From Blasia pusilla (Eukaryota > Marchantiophyta > Marchantiopsida > Blasiales), in the NCBI GenBank assembly GCA_050084515.1, contig CM114271.1, positions 5,146,001 through 5,210,000 of the forward strand: a stretch of 64,000 bases of DNA, written 5' to 3'. Positions 33,887 through 49,785 of the stretch are shown here, piece by piece. The position numbers and the translations under genes are program-made. Position 1 is the first letter of the stretch. Every line of letters begins with the position of its first letter. The notes under the pieces were generated by a model, which was not told the origin of the DNA, ran no database searches, and was given only the letters and a program-made list of their open reading frames with translations.

Positions 33887-36340
33887 ACGTAAGTCCAATG
33901 ATATGGAAACGTCCGTGGACGTATACTTTGTCCACATGCCTTGATTACCATAAGAGGACAATCTCTTTTGAAAGAAATAAAACTCTTTCCGAAAAGGAAA
34001 TACCATGTGTTGTATTACCTCTTATGGATAGATAATAAGATGATTATATATGGCAAATTTTTGAATGGAATGAGGAGATATATTTTTCTTCTTAGAGTTA
34101 TGAGTATTTTCAATTAAAATATTTTCTTTGATTAATGGGAAAATATCTTGAAATGGAGAATTTTCTACCTTAATAAAAATATGGAGGAGATGAACTGCAT
34201 CACACATTGACGTATGCATTTCATGGAAATTTGATTAGGTTAATACAAAGAGGGTCTCCCACTATAAGAAAAAATTCATTAAAAAATTATAAGATGGAGT
34301 TAGTTATTCAGGTTTCACCCTATTTTATTATTGGGAGTTTTTGAATCAAAATTGAATATTTTGTATGAAGGTCCAAAGACTCACATAGGATATTTAGGGG
34401 ACTTTTTAAAGGCACATATGGGTATTTCTTCGTGGTGTGGCCATAAGAATATTTGCATGGTAGGGAAAATTTTAAATGGAAACTTTCCATAAAAGAATGA
34501 GAGAATTGGTTATTACATTATTCCATGGTGAAAACTACTAAAAAAACTATGGCTCATAAGTTGTTTACTAGTTATAAATATTATAATATGTTATAAAATA
34601 TATGTATGTATGAATAATAGAAAACACTATTATTTAATTATCTTGATGGTCAACATGGATTCCAAATAAAAGAAAAACTTGAAAATTCTATGCTCTATCA
34701 TTTTTTATGGACTTTCAATGTGTAGGTCTTATTTTAAGATGAAGTAGGGAAATAGTTTTAAATAGGGAAGGGAAAATAGGGAAGTGAATTTTAATTTTGG
34801 AAGAGAGATGATATATTTTAGCTTTAGTTTAATTTAAAATTATTTTCGATTGGCCTTTTTCACGATTAGAAATAATTCTATTCTCATGGTCAAATTTTAT
34901 TAAAAAAATACTTTACTTGCCTGAAACTTACTTTCCTAATGAAAAATTGTGTGTGATATTATTTGCAGTAGATCTTCAAATTTTCAACATTAGAAGTGAT
35001 GCACATTGTGGCAAAAGAAGTGTCTATATAGATATTCTATATAATTTTTCACACCTAATGAGGAAAAAATATTTTTATAACATAAGTAGTCACTTGATAT
35101 ATGAAAAGCATTAATAATTAGGCCAAATTGAAAAGGAATAACTCAATACTATATTGATACTAGAAATAACATGCCTATGTAATTCCTTGAGTCTTTTGAA
35201 AATGGTGTAATTATTCTTTCATTTTCAAGTTTGAAAATTTTTGGAACAAGAAAGCATAAAGGAAAATTTATGATATTTGGAAAAGCCATGGGAGATAATG
35301 ATGAGTTTCAAAAATAAGAAAATTAAGAAATAAAATTAGGAATGGAAATTTTGTAGAATTAGAAAAGATGTGCCATTCCAAAAATTGGGAAAAGATTTCC
35401 AAGAGGTTTTTTTCAACGACTTATTTTTGCAAAATAAATTATGAGAGAAACCTTATTTGAAAAAAATACTAGGCCATCATTTCAAGGAAAAAGAAAAAGA
35501 AAACCTTTGAAGGATTATTTATAAAAATATCATTCAATGAAACATTTGGATGTGTGTAACAATTCTGAAATTTAAAATGAAAGATTTTCATAAATAAGAA
35601 TATAAATGGGATATGGATAATAATATAACTAATCAAAGCCCAACTATAATCTCCATGCTAGCAAATTATATTGTTTGGAAAATTATAAAATAACAATTTG
35701 GAGGATGTCATGCATTAGTAGATCCCAATATAAAATGAATTGGATTTGAATCTATTAATGAGCCACGGCACTAATGTTATAAGCAAGACAAGAGATTTAT
35801 CTATAAATGATTATACCCTCTACAAGTTCTCATCGTTTTCGTTTCTAGACACCTAGACCATCCACGTGTCCTACACACCGATGTGTTAATTACTCTCTTC
35901 TCCACCCGTCGCAAAAGCGCTGGTTTCTACCGGTAGGATCATTCACGGCAAAGATGAAATTTTTAAACACCGAAATTATAATTGTCACATCCTTCCACCA
36001 CCACGGAAGACTTTTAAGGGCCGGATCCTATTCCGTTGTGTCTCTCGAAAACTTTTGTCCATTGTCTTAACTACCCCCTCTAAATGGGAAAATCAAATTA
36101 TACAACAATTATTCAATGATAAAATGATTTTTTGTTTGGGTTGTCCATTTAAAACAAAAAAAAGTTCGTAGCGACCTGCTCCGCCGTCGATGGGATCCAG
36201 CCCTAAGGTCCGTCCACGGAATGTAATACGGTCGGTCGTGGTGAGGCTCCAAAAGTCCAACGGCGTGTTCTGACGTCGTAGATCGTCGTAATGATGATGT
36301 CTGATTCGCTGCCAGCCATCCGTACAGAAAGGTGCTCCTA
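33887..36340. other. Very AT-rich DNA, no gene seen
   Basis: No feature recognised. Composition turns GC-balanced after about 35.8 kb. Confidence 0.5.
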
Positions 36341-36374
36341 CAATTCAAACGCTGTACGTGATCTCTCTCCTGCG

Positions 36375-36439
36375 TTGGATGTGCCTCATCGACGGGAAAC
36401 TGGCTGGGCGTCTGATTTTCGTCGATGAGGAACATCCAA
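36375..36439. repeat. Inverted repeat, 20-bp arms with one mismatch
   Basis: TTGGATGTGCCTCATCGACG at 36375-36394 pairs with CGTCGATGAGGAACATCCAA at 36420-36439 across a 25-base spacer. Confidence 0.85.
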
Positions 36440-37697
36440 GTCGTCCGCCTCGTCCCAGCCAAGGATCGACGACGAATGAAGACAGCGACGGGAGTTTACC
36501 TACCCGTGAACGGGTAAGTAACCACCTTCCGCGATCAGTATGCCGTCAGCGGTCGTTCGTCGCAAAGAGCGGAATGGGCCGGGCCGGCCCCGGAAGATCC
36601 CGACGAACAGTCCACTTCCTTCCCACGGCAACTACACACGATCGATCTCTGTGCACTCTGTCAGCTTCTGCAGACTTACGATGAAAGTCCATTTTCACGG
36701 GTTGAGAGATTTCCGGATATCCCAAAGTACAGCAATCCGATTACATCTTGTAACAAGAGAAATCGGGATACTTTCAGGCATCAGAGATATTCAATTCTGC
36801 AGGGTGGCGCTACATGCATGTTGCGGTACTGTGAGGTGGAAGACACGGACTGTGTTCGCCATCAAATCCGCCGTTGTATCTTCAGTCTCTCGCAAATCTG
36901 CATCGTTGCAGACAGGATCAACACAATTTCAGGTAGAGCTACAATCAGGAGGAATTATATTCCAGATTTCGCTGATGCTGTTTACAGCGTCTCTTACAGG
37001 ATTCTCTCAGGTATTTATATCTTAAGGATGGACATCATCGTCCACTCGGAAGATCGAATTCGATGGAGGGGGCACGTCGCATTGTGTCGTGAGCGAGCGG
37101 CAAGATATTTGCAAGGCCGGGGCGCGATTTGGCTTTGAAGAGGCATGGGCATGTGTACCGGTCTCAAGGGGCATCGATCCAGACGTACGCGGACTAGTGA
37201 GATACGTCTGACGTAGAGCAGGTAAGTGAAGGTTACAACTCGTGATGAAATGACGACACGCCGCCGTCATGGAGCTGCGAGGGCTCAGCTGAAACGCTGC
37301 GAACTGCAGAGGATGTTCATGGTCGTCGTCCCGGGACACGGTGGTGAGAACTTGCCCAGCAAACGGCAGCGGCCAAAGTTTCTTTTCCTCTCAACCAATT
37401 TGCGAAACAAAACTACGACGCACAGGTCAATCGACCGAAAAAGTTCCTTGATGACTATCCACTTTGTACAGAACACAGCGATCGAAAACAGGTTTTAAAA
37501 ATCATTTAGAGCGTATCGGTGGCATTTCATCTCATATCATATGTTACAGCTATAAGCAGACAGACAAGTGATGGAATCATGGAATTGCCATCCCATCCAT
37601 CCCGCACAACTCCTCGCTGGCTCTTCGACCCTCATCTCATATTATGTACAAACACGTCTGCACGATACAAATCTGTACTACTGTGTTGATTATATAC
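36440..37697. other. GC-balanced region downstream of beta-amylase, no assigned gene
   Basis: Overlapping plus-strand open frames (36540-37025 and 36818-37138) exist but translate to Cys/Ile/Arg-rich sequence I cannot place. The region includes the beta-amylase 3' UTR on the minus strand. An unrecognised gene cannot be excluded. Confidence 0.35.
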
Positions 37698-40129
<2,432 letters not shown>

Positions 40130-41600
40130 CTTTCAATGTCGCGTTCAGATCATAGGTAGGATCGATTTGAAACCCCCAGAGTTAGACGCACGACTGACAA
40201 ACTGAAACAACCGAAATCACGTTTCTCCCCACAGTACGAAGAAGAAGATGCTCTTCAGACGATGGCAGGCCAAAGGGATTGATGCTCTCGATAGTGAACC
40301 GTACTACGCTCCGATTGCACTATCGCCGCGAGTAGCTCAGTGAGAAAGAAACTTCTTGAGTACGATCCTTCGATGCACACCGCCGCCTTCCGCTCTCCGG
40401 TACTGACGAATCCTGTTCGAGATGGAGAACCCCAACCATGCGAACCGGCGATCAATGAAATGAACGCGATGAAACTCTGAAGACCTTTTCCTGTGTGTCA
40501 AGTCACCAACTTACAGACAGGCGGTTCAGCTTACAGGCAAATCTCTTCTTCTCTCCATACTTTCGCTGACACCTCTCGCTCTATCTCTTCCGACTCCTCT
40601 CTTCTCTTGAATCTCCTCGCTCCCATCTTCACCTTTTGTAGATTTCGTTCCTGCCTCCCCCCGCACTCGCACTTTCACCCCGTCCCCCAAAGTTTTCCTG
40701 CGCGGTGTGCCACGCCACTGCCACCCTTGCCGCTTACTGGTACTCGGTGGACTCACATTGTCCCCGCCGGGAGAGAATAGTAAGTCCTACGGTTCTCGCG
40801 ACTGGTCCCGGCAGGTCATCTTCCAAGAGAAGGACAATTCCTAGCCGTCGATTCGTAGAAATCTTACGAAAACCGTCGATTCCGTGAAATTTTTGAGCGA
40901 CCGGCATTATTTTGGCGCTCCCCATTCCCGTGACACCCAACAGTGAAGGGTAGGTAGTTTTCCCTCCCCTTCCTCCGATAGGGTGATAACTTTTAACCCG
41001 TGCTCGTATTGGAGGCAGGAGTGTCTTCTGAGGGATTCTGGGTACCTTTTGAACTTTTGTTCTCGGCCAATCAGCGCGCTGCGAAGGCCGGGCGAGAATG
41101 TTAGGTGTTAGGCTATTGCACCCAGTGAGAACCGAGAGGAATAAATAGGACCTTTTGGATCTTCCTCAGATATTTCGTTCCAAGGGCCCGGTGACTCCGG
41201 TCGTGCGATCCTCCTCATCGACTGCAGACGCCGTAAAGGCTAGTCCACTCCACTCACAATGCGCCCATGAGTCCCATCCCATCGAGCGAGTGACCAGTCA
41301 AAGGGCGCCGCTACGTGGCATCGTGGGTACCGGACCTACGGATAAGGCCCTACTTACCGTCGGATGAGATCGGATCGGGGAACCATTCGGGCCCTGTGGA
41401 TAGATGCTCTTTCAAATAAAGAACTTTCGACGTCCAGCCACCCCCCGCTTGCTCTACTAGCGAGCGAATATGTCCTAGTGGAGGGACTTCGGACGGTTGA
41501 GATTTGACCACTCAGATGATATGCACGTCGCCGATGCATGCCACCGTTCACATTCTTAAAGGCGTCTGCTGTTTCTAAACGAGTCCTTCAGGGACAGTCG
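40130..41600 (-). promoter_or_regulatory. Upstream region of beta-amylase
   Basis: GC-balanced DNA 5' of the start codon on the minus strand, with no competing gene recognised. It includes a pyrimidine-rich stretch (about 40545-40700, CTCTCTCC-type) that may be 5' UTR or core promoter. No distinct TATA box or known element was identified. Confidence 0.35.
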
Positions 41601-42004
41601 TGGTTTACTCGGTAGGCTACTGGACCATTACTGCGTAGAGCTCCACGACTCTACGGCGTAGGGTTAGGGTTAGCATTTTTTCTATCTTTTAATGGGCATC
41701 ATTTGGCACCTTTGAGGGTTGGGTTGCAAATGAGCACCCCCTTTACATGTGGGCATCCTATTACCATTTATATTATTATTATGCAAGGTGTTTCTTGGAC
41801 CTTTCCCCAACATACACTTTGCATGTTAACACCTGTCCGCTAGGGTGGTTTCCTATTGCGACACGTGTTTCATCTTATTAACTAGTCACATCTAACTAAT
41901 TTAAAACAAACCTGTAGAGTTCTTCATTAACCCGTGAGACTAAGGGCATTTCCACCCATAAGCTCCTAAGCAGTATATTTAATGTTTCATAAGAAAGGGA
42001 GATA
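41601..42004. other. Intergenic, no gene seen
   Basis: Transition back to AT-rich DNA. No supported feature. Confidence 0.4.
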
Positions 42005-42044
42005 TTCCCATGGGTAGTCTACCCATGTAGACTACCCATGGGAA
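42005..42044. repeat. Perfect inverted repeat, 17-bp arms, 6-base loop
   Basis: TTCCCATGGGTAGTCTA, loop CCCATG, then the exact reverse complement. The arm itself contains the palindrome CCCATGGG. Confidence 0.95.
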
Positions 42045-42589
42045 CAATGAAGTTTTGTGAGAGAGACTTGTATCATCCCCAATAAAGGTAGTCAATTAAC
42101 ATTGTTTAGTCAATATATTAAAGGATCTAATGTAGGCATTTAAGCTACCAAGATGCAACTACCCATAAGTTTCCCATAATGGTAAGTGGGCATCTCACGA
42201 AGGTCCTATCCAAGTGAAAATTTCTATGCCCTAAATAAGAGATTGGTGGATCTAAAAATTTTCATAAGTATATTTGTATGTTTTTTTTTTCTATTCTGAT
42301 ATTTGTGCCACTCAAATCTTTGGCCAAAATTAGATACTTTCACCCAGATACCGAAATCATGACACCCCCTATTATTCGTGTCATATGTGCCAGGGATGAT
42401 TCATTCTAGCCTTTTAGGTCTCCCAAGAACAAGACGCAATCCATAACCCGCTTTTGTGTGGAGGGTTGGAGATGCTGTAACTCAAGTTTTAACTAGTTGA
42501 GTTTATCCTAGGGAGGGGGAGGGATTTTGAGTGTTGTATATATATATATATAAACTAGAGATATCAAGGTTACAAGGAAACGGACATGC

Positions 42590-43000
42590 CCAACGGATCC
42601 CCCCCCCACCCCCACCCCCACCCCGCCCGCCCGCCTGCCCGTCGAGCCCGTAATGTATACTCGGGCTGGTTGAATCCGCACCCATTTTTTAGCCCCTATA
42701 AAGCCACGCGCCTCGCGGAAACCTTGCAGGGCGGGCTGGGTCTGAGCACGTGGGCCTTAGACTGCCATGCGGACCCTATGCGTGCTCACCCGCAAGCCCT
42801 ACGCAAGCCTAAGCCCGACCAATGGAGGCGAGCCCGCCTTGCACACTTGTCGCGCAAAGTCCTCATGCGGGCTAAAAAATGGGTACAAGCTTGGCCAGCC
42901 TGGGTCTATATTGGTGGCTTGACGTGCTTTGGGGCGAGCTTGAGTGCGGACCACAGGTACCCAGCCTCCTACAGACATGTCCGTGTGCAACCTTTATGTA
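42590..43000. repeat. GC-rich foldback-like unit
   Basis: A C-rich run (42601-42640) is followed by about 350 bp of GC-rich DNA in an AT-rich setting. ACCCATTTTTTAGCCC (42680-42695) has its exact reverse complement at 42869-42884, and flanking CGGGCTGG / CCAGCCTG stretches extend the pairing imperfectly. This suggests a non-autonomous foldback or MITE-like element. A GC-rich block at 47095-47290 has a similar word style (GGGCTTG, GCCCGTG) but no clear alignment. Confidence 0.5.
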
Positions 43001-43009
43001 TATAATTTG

Positions 43010-44108
43010 TATTTTCACTCGTGTTTTCTTCTCTTAATAAAGATTGAATTAAAAAAGTTATGTGAAACCTTAAATATAAAATTTTAGAAATATACATCAT
43101 TAGGAAAAAAATGCTTTAATAAATCCAATATAAGGATAGGTTTAATTACTTATCTAATGAAATTACTTGTAATGATTGATTATCAATAAGCCATATAAAT
43201 TGAATCATTTATTGTGAATAACTAAGATTATCCACTCTCCATGGACGAGGCATATGATTCGATTTGATGACTAACATATGCATCGGAGATGGCAAGACCC
43301 AACATGATTTCATGACATCTAGAGAGATTATGACTAAGTCATATAAACCTGTTTTCATATCATTATATTGTGTGGAATGATAATTAAGATTCATAATGAT
43401 CAATTATGGATCTAAACTACTTTTGCAAGTCTATGCAATGTAAGTTTAGGAAACTTGGGAATTGAGCATATGATAAAGAAAAGGAAATAAAACTCATGCA
43501 ATTCGAAGACATGCATCCAAGAGGACTACACATTCAAATAGATGCAAAATATGGCATACAAAACATATTTAAAATTTGAAATGGTGAAATAATATAGAAA
43601 TTTATTGCGAACCCTTTTAATTTCTAAATTAAAAAATGCGTAATAAATTCCAAGCTTATTTTCTTATAGATTTAATTAATAACCTTCAATTTGAAAGATA
43701 TACTAAAAGCTTCCCATAATATTGTCACTTATGCATACTTGAAAGGTGGTATTAACTTATAAATCCTTGAATCTAATCTAAATATCTAATCATGTCAACC
43801 ATAGCCCCTTAATATCCTCGTGGAAAAAAAGGATTTAATCAAAAAAGGTGAAATATTATATCTTCCATAGAAAGAGAGAAAAAGTGTGTTTGTCGTGCGC
43901 ATACACATCGGTGGTCACATCTACACACCACATAACACCGATCTTCCCAACACATTGGTCGATCCACTCATAAATGAAATACACTCACGCATATACATCA
44001 AAATCAGAGTAAAACTGACTCACTCGGCCTAAAACTCCACTGCTAAATTTTCATCGGCATATCGAGTCATATCCACCCTCTTCCATGAATCTTGACACTA
44101 GCATCATA
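43010..44108. other. AT-rich DNA with an LTR-end-like start at 43893
   Basis: 43893 begins TGTCGTGCGCATACACATCG, the exact reverse complement of the E1 X-unit end, but similarity fades after about 20 bases. It may be an eroded LTR end on the minus strand. Nothing else recognised. Confidence 0.4.
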
Positions 44109-45124
44109 TGTTGCGACCCTCATAACCAAACAAACACCGAAAAAACGCCGAGCGGAACATCATAACTTTAGCATGCTCACGCTAGGATGGTTGTGCTTTG
44201 GAGAGGTCTCTTGGAAAAGTCCAAGAAAAAAAATACGGAATAGAGTTTGTGTGTTTCATGCTTTTATGGTCTTGACCATGAAATCTGGACCAAACGTGAA
44301 CCAAGACCTGAGATGAGTTGAGTCTAGGAAGGTTGGTTGCAAAAGAGATAAGAACCAGATTTGGAACGCGACTAGCGTTTGGGGATTTTGATTGTGTTTT
44401 GGACCATAACGTTTAGTCTCGAGATGCATTTGGGACAAGTAAGGTGGTGTTGGAAATCTTATGCAAAGAAAATCACAATACACAAAGATCTTAGAAAACG
44501 CTCAAGCATAGGCTGAGATCTTTTCTGAAAATAACTGCAAGTGGAGTTTGGTTGAGGGCCAAAATGAGGGGCCGACTGTCTCTTGCCAAAGTTAGGGAGA
44601 GGGTGGTGATCCCCATAATTACTAGTAACAGAGAGTGTCTCCAAGGATTCTTGGAACCCAAACCCAACTTTGGGCGCCAAATGGCGGTTCAAGGGCACAA
44701 GATGGAAGGGGAGTTTGGCATTAGGACTCGGAACACAAACGTGATCCAAGGGAGTGGATCTCAAAAGCCACACTTGGATTCCATCCCGCGACTCATTTTT
44801 GTGAGATTTGGTTAGGGACTCATTGGAAGTCCATTGGACAATTATGATTGCTAGGTATGCAAACGCCGTTTGAGGTTCTTGAACTGACCAGAAAGTGTGT
44901 TTCAAGTCTTGAGAGACTTGCTTGTAGTATAAACCAAAAAACTAGGGAGGTTGAGCTTGATGAGAGGTCGAGTCGGGAACTCAAAAAGTAAGAACATTGA
45001 TTGACCCAGACTCGACTAATGTGAGTGCGTGTTTCTGTGCAGATCAGCATTGAGAATGTGTCCTACTTAACGCACACTTTCGCAACACTAAAGATTTACA
45101 CTCAAGGTGAGTAGGCGCACAACA
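44109..45124 (+). repeat. Solo LTR of element B family, 1016 bp
   Basis: Starts TGTTGCGACCC and ends GTAGGCGCACAACA, collinear with the B 5' LTR (14979-15996, reversed) and nearly the same length. No primer site or internal sequence follows. Flanking 5-mers TCATA and TCCTA match at four of five bases, consistent with an aged target-site duplication. Confidence 0.8.
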
Positions 45125-45671
45125 TCCTAGTTCCTACATACACAAGCAAGAGAGGTGTTCCTAAGGCCCAACGTGAGAAGGATGGCTTGTGAAATCCATC
45201 TCTCCCTCTCTTATAGCCTTTGGAAGATCCTTTTGGCTCTTCTCCTAAAAATAGCCATCCCAACAATAGCTTGTGTGCTTAGGTTATGGGGTGACTGTTG
45301 ACTTGATCAACATGTCACTTGATTGACTGAGACCAAAATAGGGAAATCGTCAGAGACGATGTTCCCGATGCGATGGGTCTGTTGCCAACCCTATCCAACA
45401 TCTCAAGACGAAGTTACACGTACAACTGGTCATCCCGTTGATCCTCTATGTCGTCAACGTGGTAGAACTCTACCTATCGGCTAACTAAGATGTGACATGT
45501 TTGACATCCTACACAATCACCAACATAATTGATATTTGTAGAGTTCTAACCAACACGATGAAAAAACCAAGCTAGATCTACTAATAGAAGGTAAGTGTTA
45601 GCAAATGATCTATGATGAAACAATTTTTTTTAGTTTAGACCTCTCCCCATCAAAATGAATGGACTCTAAAA

Positions 45672-45730
45672 AATTGATATGCTTAACCAATCTATAATCA
45701 CAACTTCTAGATTGGTTAAGCATATCAATT
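45672..45730. repeat. Perfect inverted repeat, 23-bp arms, 13-base loop
   Basis: Arms 45672-45694 and 45708-45730 (AATTGATATGCTTAACCAAT plus CTA and its exact reverse complement). Candidate small MITE or small-RNA hairpin; no wider pairing was seen. Confidence 0.95.
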
Positions 45731-47721
45731 GTTTATCTAGATTTTCATTTATCATACCAGCCATCCCCAACCACAAAATTCAATTCCATTCAAAGAAACA
45801 TGCAAGGTGATCATTTCCAATAATCCTTGAGTTTTTTCAGTTGATTCAAGCAATGGAAATTAAGTACATGTGCATATCTACCAACATCATAACACATCTT
45901 GGCAAGATCCCTAAATTCTTCTTTCTGAACAATATCTAGCTTGAGGCTTTCCACTAGGAGCATATTTTTCCTTGGCTCTTAGATAGTTAAACATCACTTA
46001 AACTTCAAAGTGTTGGTCCTCCACAAGTGGTACTCCTATTACTTAAGAAAAGTTGTGGACGATTATTATGTGTGACTATTCCATGAAAAAAAAACCTACC
46101 TTAGTTTTTAAATGTCTTCAAGATCAAAATTTATCTTGTCCAAAAATTTATTTCCATTTAGATCATTCCTAGAATACAATCTAAAAGAATTCAACCTCAA
46201 CTTACTTTCCTCAACTTTTACTTAAGCACTAGTTGTATGGAAGAATGCCTCAAAATTTGCTATTCGTGCTAGAAACATCTACAAAGCTATTGTGATGGAT
46301 GACTATCTCACCTCCCCATACGCATCTTGGAGCTCTAGACCTATATTTTGTGTCTTATGATGAGCATATGTCTTGACTCCCCATTTGGCCTCTTATGGTT
46401 GTCTTGAAACCCTTCATGTTTTGTGGTGACTCGCCCATCTTGACTACTCACGTGTTCCTTGCTTCTCGCCCTTGACTATAGGCTTGGCCCTAAGGTCTAA
46501 AACCTTGTTTGCCTTGGCTTTGTCCCCTCAAGTGGCTACGCCCCTTTCTCACCTAAGGCTAGTCACAAGACATATGCGCATCTCACCCAACGTTAGTGTC
46601 GTGGCCAGTTCCACCACCCTTCCCAATCTTGCAAGTAGCTAGTCTAAGTTTGAACTTTTGCGGATCACACTCATCATGACTCGATACTTGGATTCCCGCT
46701 AGCATAGGCGTCATAGACTTAGCTATTCACAATGACTATTAATAGGGCAAGTAACAAAAGCTATGTAACTATAAAAAGAACTTCAATGTAACTATAAAAA
46801 GAATGTCCACAATAACCTTGCAACCACAAAACTAAAACTTTTACTTCATGCCCTAGTGCATCGTGTCAAAAAGAGGAGTGTTTGCAAATGAATATCCCCC
46901 ATAATAGTATATATTAACTATTAGAAATTTTAGCCCAACAAAAAACAAATACTTCATAAAATATGGCAGAAAAACCGTCCCATATTAAGATTGCAATTAC
47001 TTAGAAGAAACAAATGGAGGAGAACAATCCTTTATAGCCCTTATGATTCCAAGCTTATTGAAATGGATAACTCTCCCCACCCGTAACAAAGACCTGGGCT
47101 TTGCCAACCTGCATCCAGTCTAGCGCCTTGTCGCCCGTTCTTGTCCCCCATTCTATATCATGCATCAAGCCCGTGCGCGGCCCGCATAATAGGTCTACGC
47201 AGGGCGAGCTTACCATGGGCTAGGGGGGCTCTTCACGGGCCACTCATGGGCTTGATACAAGCCTAGCGAGGGCCTCTTCCATAGTGAATAATTCCTTTAC
47301 AAGGGTATCAAGGTAAAGATCTTGATGGCGAACCATCTTCAACCTTGCAATAAGGATAATGTATGCAATATCTATGAGTGTGTTATTTGGTTAGCTACTT
47401 ATCCAAATTTATCACATCTTCATGTTTTAACATCTCATGCTAAAAAATAAAAAGAACACAAATACTGTACTTTGAATTATTAACCCCAAAATCAAAAACC
47501 CCTCTTCATAGCAAGCCAAGGTGGAATGTCATAGTTTACCAATATAATTCACCACATCAAACATTATTGTCGTATAAGGATGTCGAGAGATACGGAAATC
47601 AATGACAAGACCCAATAGCATGTTACAAGGCTCATCCTACCAAGATGCGGGTATGTGCAATGAGGTTGAAGTTCCTACCACCAATTAGGTGCATGATACC
47701 ATCCATGGACTGATGTCATTG
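45731..47721. other. AT-rich DNA, no gene seen
   Basis: No coding or RNA gene supported. A GC-rich patch lies at 47095-47290. The region ends at the left border of E2. Confidence 0.5.
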
Positions 47722-48229
47722 TCACGTCTTTTAGGATAAATTGGTGAGATCTAGTAGAGCGCCTTTGTGAGTAGTGGAGGACACACCCAATAGGTTGAGG
47801 ATGACCTATTGAGGCCCCGAAAAACCTGAGAGAGCATGTTTCCCCTTCGTTTCGTCTCATTTGGAGCCATATTGAGGAACTTACTATTTTAGGTATGTAC
47901 CATTTGAGTATATGACTGACTTTCTATTTTTGGTATGACCCTTGACCTCCTACATAAGGTCAAGAGCCAAGGAGGTGACTTGGGAGAATAGGTTACCATG
48001 GAGAGAGCTTGGGAGAGGGGAGGGTATACCTCAAGGAGAGAGAGCTTGAGAGCTCATTCTCTCTTTGTTGAACCTCTTGGCATGAGGCGGCGGAGCTATG
48101 GTCCCTTGCCTTGTGAGTGTAACCCGAGCCTCTCATTAGGACAGTGGGTTTGGTTTGACATGAGAGAGAGTGCACACCTTTGAGAGCTATGGTATGAGAT
48201 GGTGTAGAGAGAGATTGGATCTTACTTTA
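47722..48229 (+). repeat. 5' terminal repeat of E2 (unit Y only)
   Basis: 508 bp from TGTCACGTC to CTTACTTTA, collinear with E1 9447-9957. It then enters the leader (CAAAGAGAG) with no X unit. The E1 5' end shows the same Y-to-leader join, so it is a property of the family. Confidence 0.85.
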
Positions 48230-49785
48230 CAAAGAGAGAATGAGAGAGTGAGAGAGCTTCATGGGGGAGCTCGCTGGTCACTTGTTGTTTTTTCAGGTTG
48301 GGGACTGTGTTCCCCATTCAGCGGTTCATGGGAGTGCTCACCGGAGCAAGGGCTACTTTGATTGTTCTTTGCATTTGCCGATTTTTCGTGTGGAAGAGTG
48401 GCGCGCGGAAGCGCTGCCCAATTTTTGAAAGGGATTGAGTATGGGGGCGGGTTGCCCCATGCCAGTGGTCTCGAGAGCACCATGTAGCTTGCTGATTTGT
48501 ATTTTTACAGGTTTTACATTTTCGTTGGGAGAAATCAGCGCGGAAGGGCTGCCAAATTTTGTGTAGGATAAAGAGACATTGGGCTTTACAAAAGTCCCTG
48601 TCAAATTTTACTGGAATTTTCGATTCTAAATTTTTTTCAATGTTGTTGTAGAACGTGAAGCTATGCCCGTTGTGCAACAAACAGTGCGCAATTTGGAGTT
48701 GCGAGCAAAAATTCATGCTCAATCTTGCAAAATTGCAATTGCTAGGCGATTTTTAGGGTTAAATTGTTCAAACCCTAAACCAGCCGCCACGCCGGTGGCG
48801 GCCGTCGCCGTCATAGTCATCGTCACCGGTCCGCCGTCAATGGTCAACCGTCACCATCAACGGTCAACCATCACCGTCAATGGTCAACCGTCCGTTGTCC
48901 ACCCTTTGGTTGCCATTGCCGCCATTACGGAGTGGAGGGTCTTCCACGACGTTCCTTGATTCTCTGACTTGCGTCGCCATCACGTACTGTGTTTTGGCCG
49001 CCACCGTCATCGCAGTTTCGTCATCAACGAGTGATGGCAGATGACCTCCGGTTATGGTGTTTGAGTTTTGATTTCAAGCTGCTATGTTGTGATTGGTAAC
49101 CGCTTGACGACGATAGAGTATCGTGCCGTGACGCTTGTAGCCGCACCGCGCTACTGATTGCCACGACGTGCCGCTCATGGCCACACCGCACTGTCTCGAT
49201 CACGGAGCCGCATCGTCATTGTGGAACAGAGTGTGGGTTTATTGTTGATTGAGGAGGGTATGCCGCCGAGTGCCGCATCCCACCATTCAAGGTCGTGCCG
49301 TTCGTAGCCGTTCCGTGCCGCCTGCAACGCTGCACCGTTCCGCTGGAACCGCACTGTCTATCGAGGAGTTTTGAGCAGCGTCAGTACGGGAGGAGTATGA
49401 CTTGCTGATTGGAGGAGTTATCTCTACGACCGAGTTGGGATCGAGATTTGTAGTTGTTGAGGAGCGACATCGACATGTGTTCAGGTTACCCATTCTGGTC
49501 CTTTACCCTGCACGTGTGAGGGATTCTGGGATTTTGGTAGTTTATTTGGGGATATTGGGTTTGTGGATGCTGAGAGCATCATTTATGTATGTGGTTTAGG
49601 GGACATTGACCTGTGTGGGATGTCCGGAGTGGAGGGTAGGTTTTTGATGAGATGATAACCTGGTCGATTTTCCTCACCACGCTGCGTGTTGCCGCACGTT
49701 ACACGTCTCGGGGAGGGAGAGTGCAGATCGAGTGCCACATGTTTGGGATGAGTGATTGAGGGATTACTCACAAGGTTCAGAGTGA
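48230..49785 (+). other. E2 5' leader, non-coding
   Basis: Collinear with E1 291-1897, including the GCTGCCCAATTT and CCGCCATTACGGAGTGGAGG landmarks. The minisatellite at about 48806-48903 is shorter than in E1. No conserved frame seen. Confidence 0.6.

Noticed and set aside
36540-37138. Overlapping open frames of 161 and 106 codons as a new gene
   Set aside because: Two frames over the same bases, odd Cys/Ile/Arg content and no splice model or family support.
41655-41680. AGGGTTAGGGTTAG resembling telomere repeats
   Set aside because: Only two units and not a tract; too short to be an interstitial telomere signal.
43893-44108. Start of the solo B LTR at TGTCGTGCGCATAC
   Set aside because: Collinearity with the B LTR begins only at TGTTGCGACCC (44109), and lengths then agree (1016 versus 1018 bp) with near-matching flanking 5-mers.
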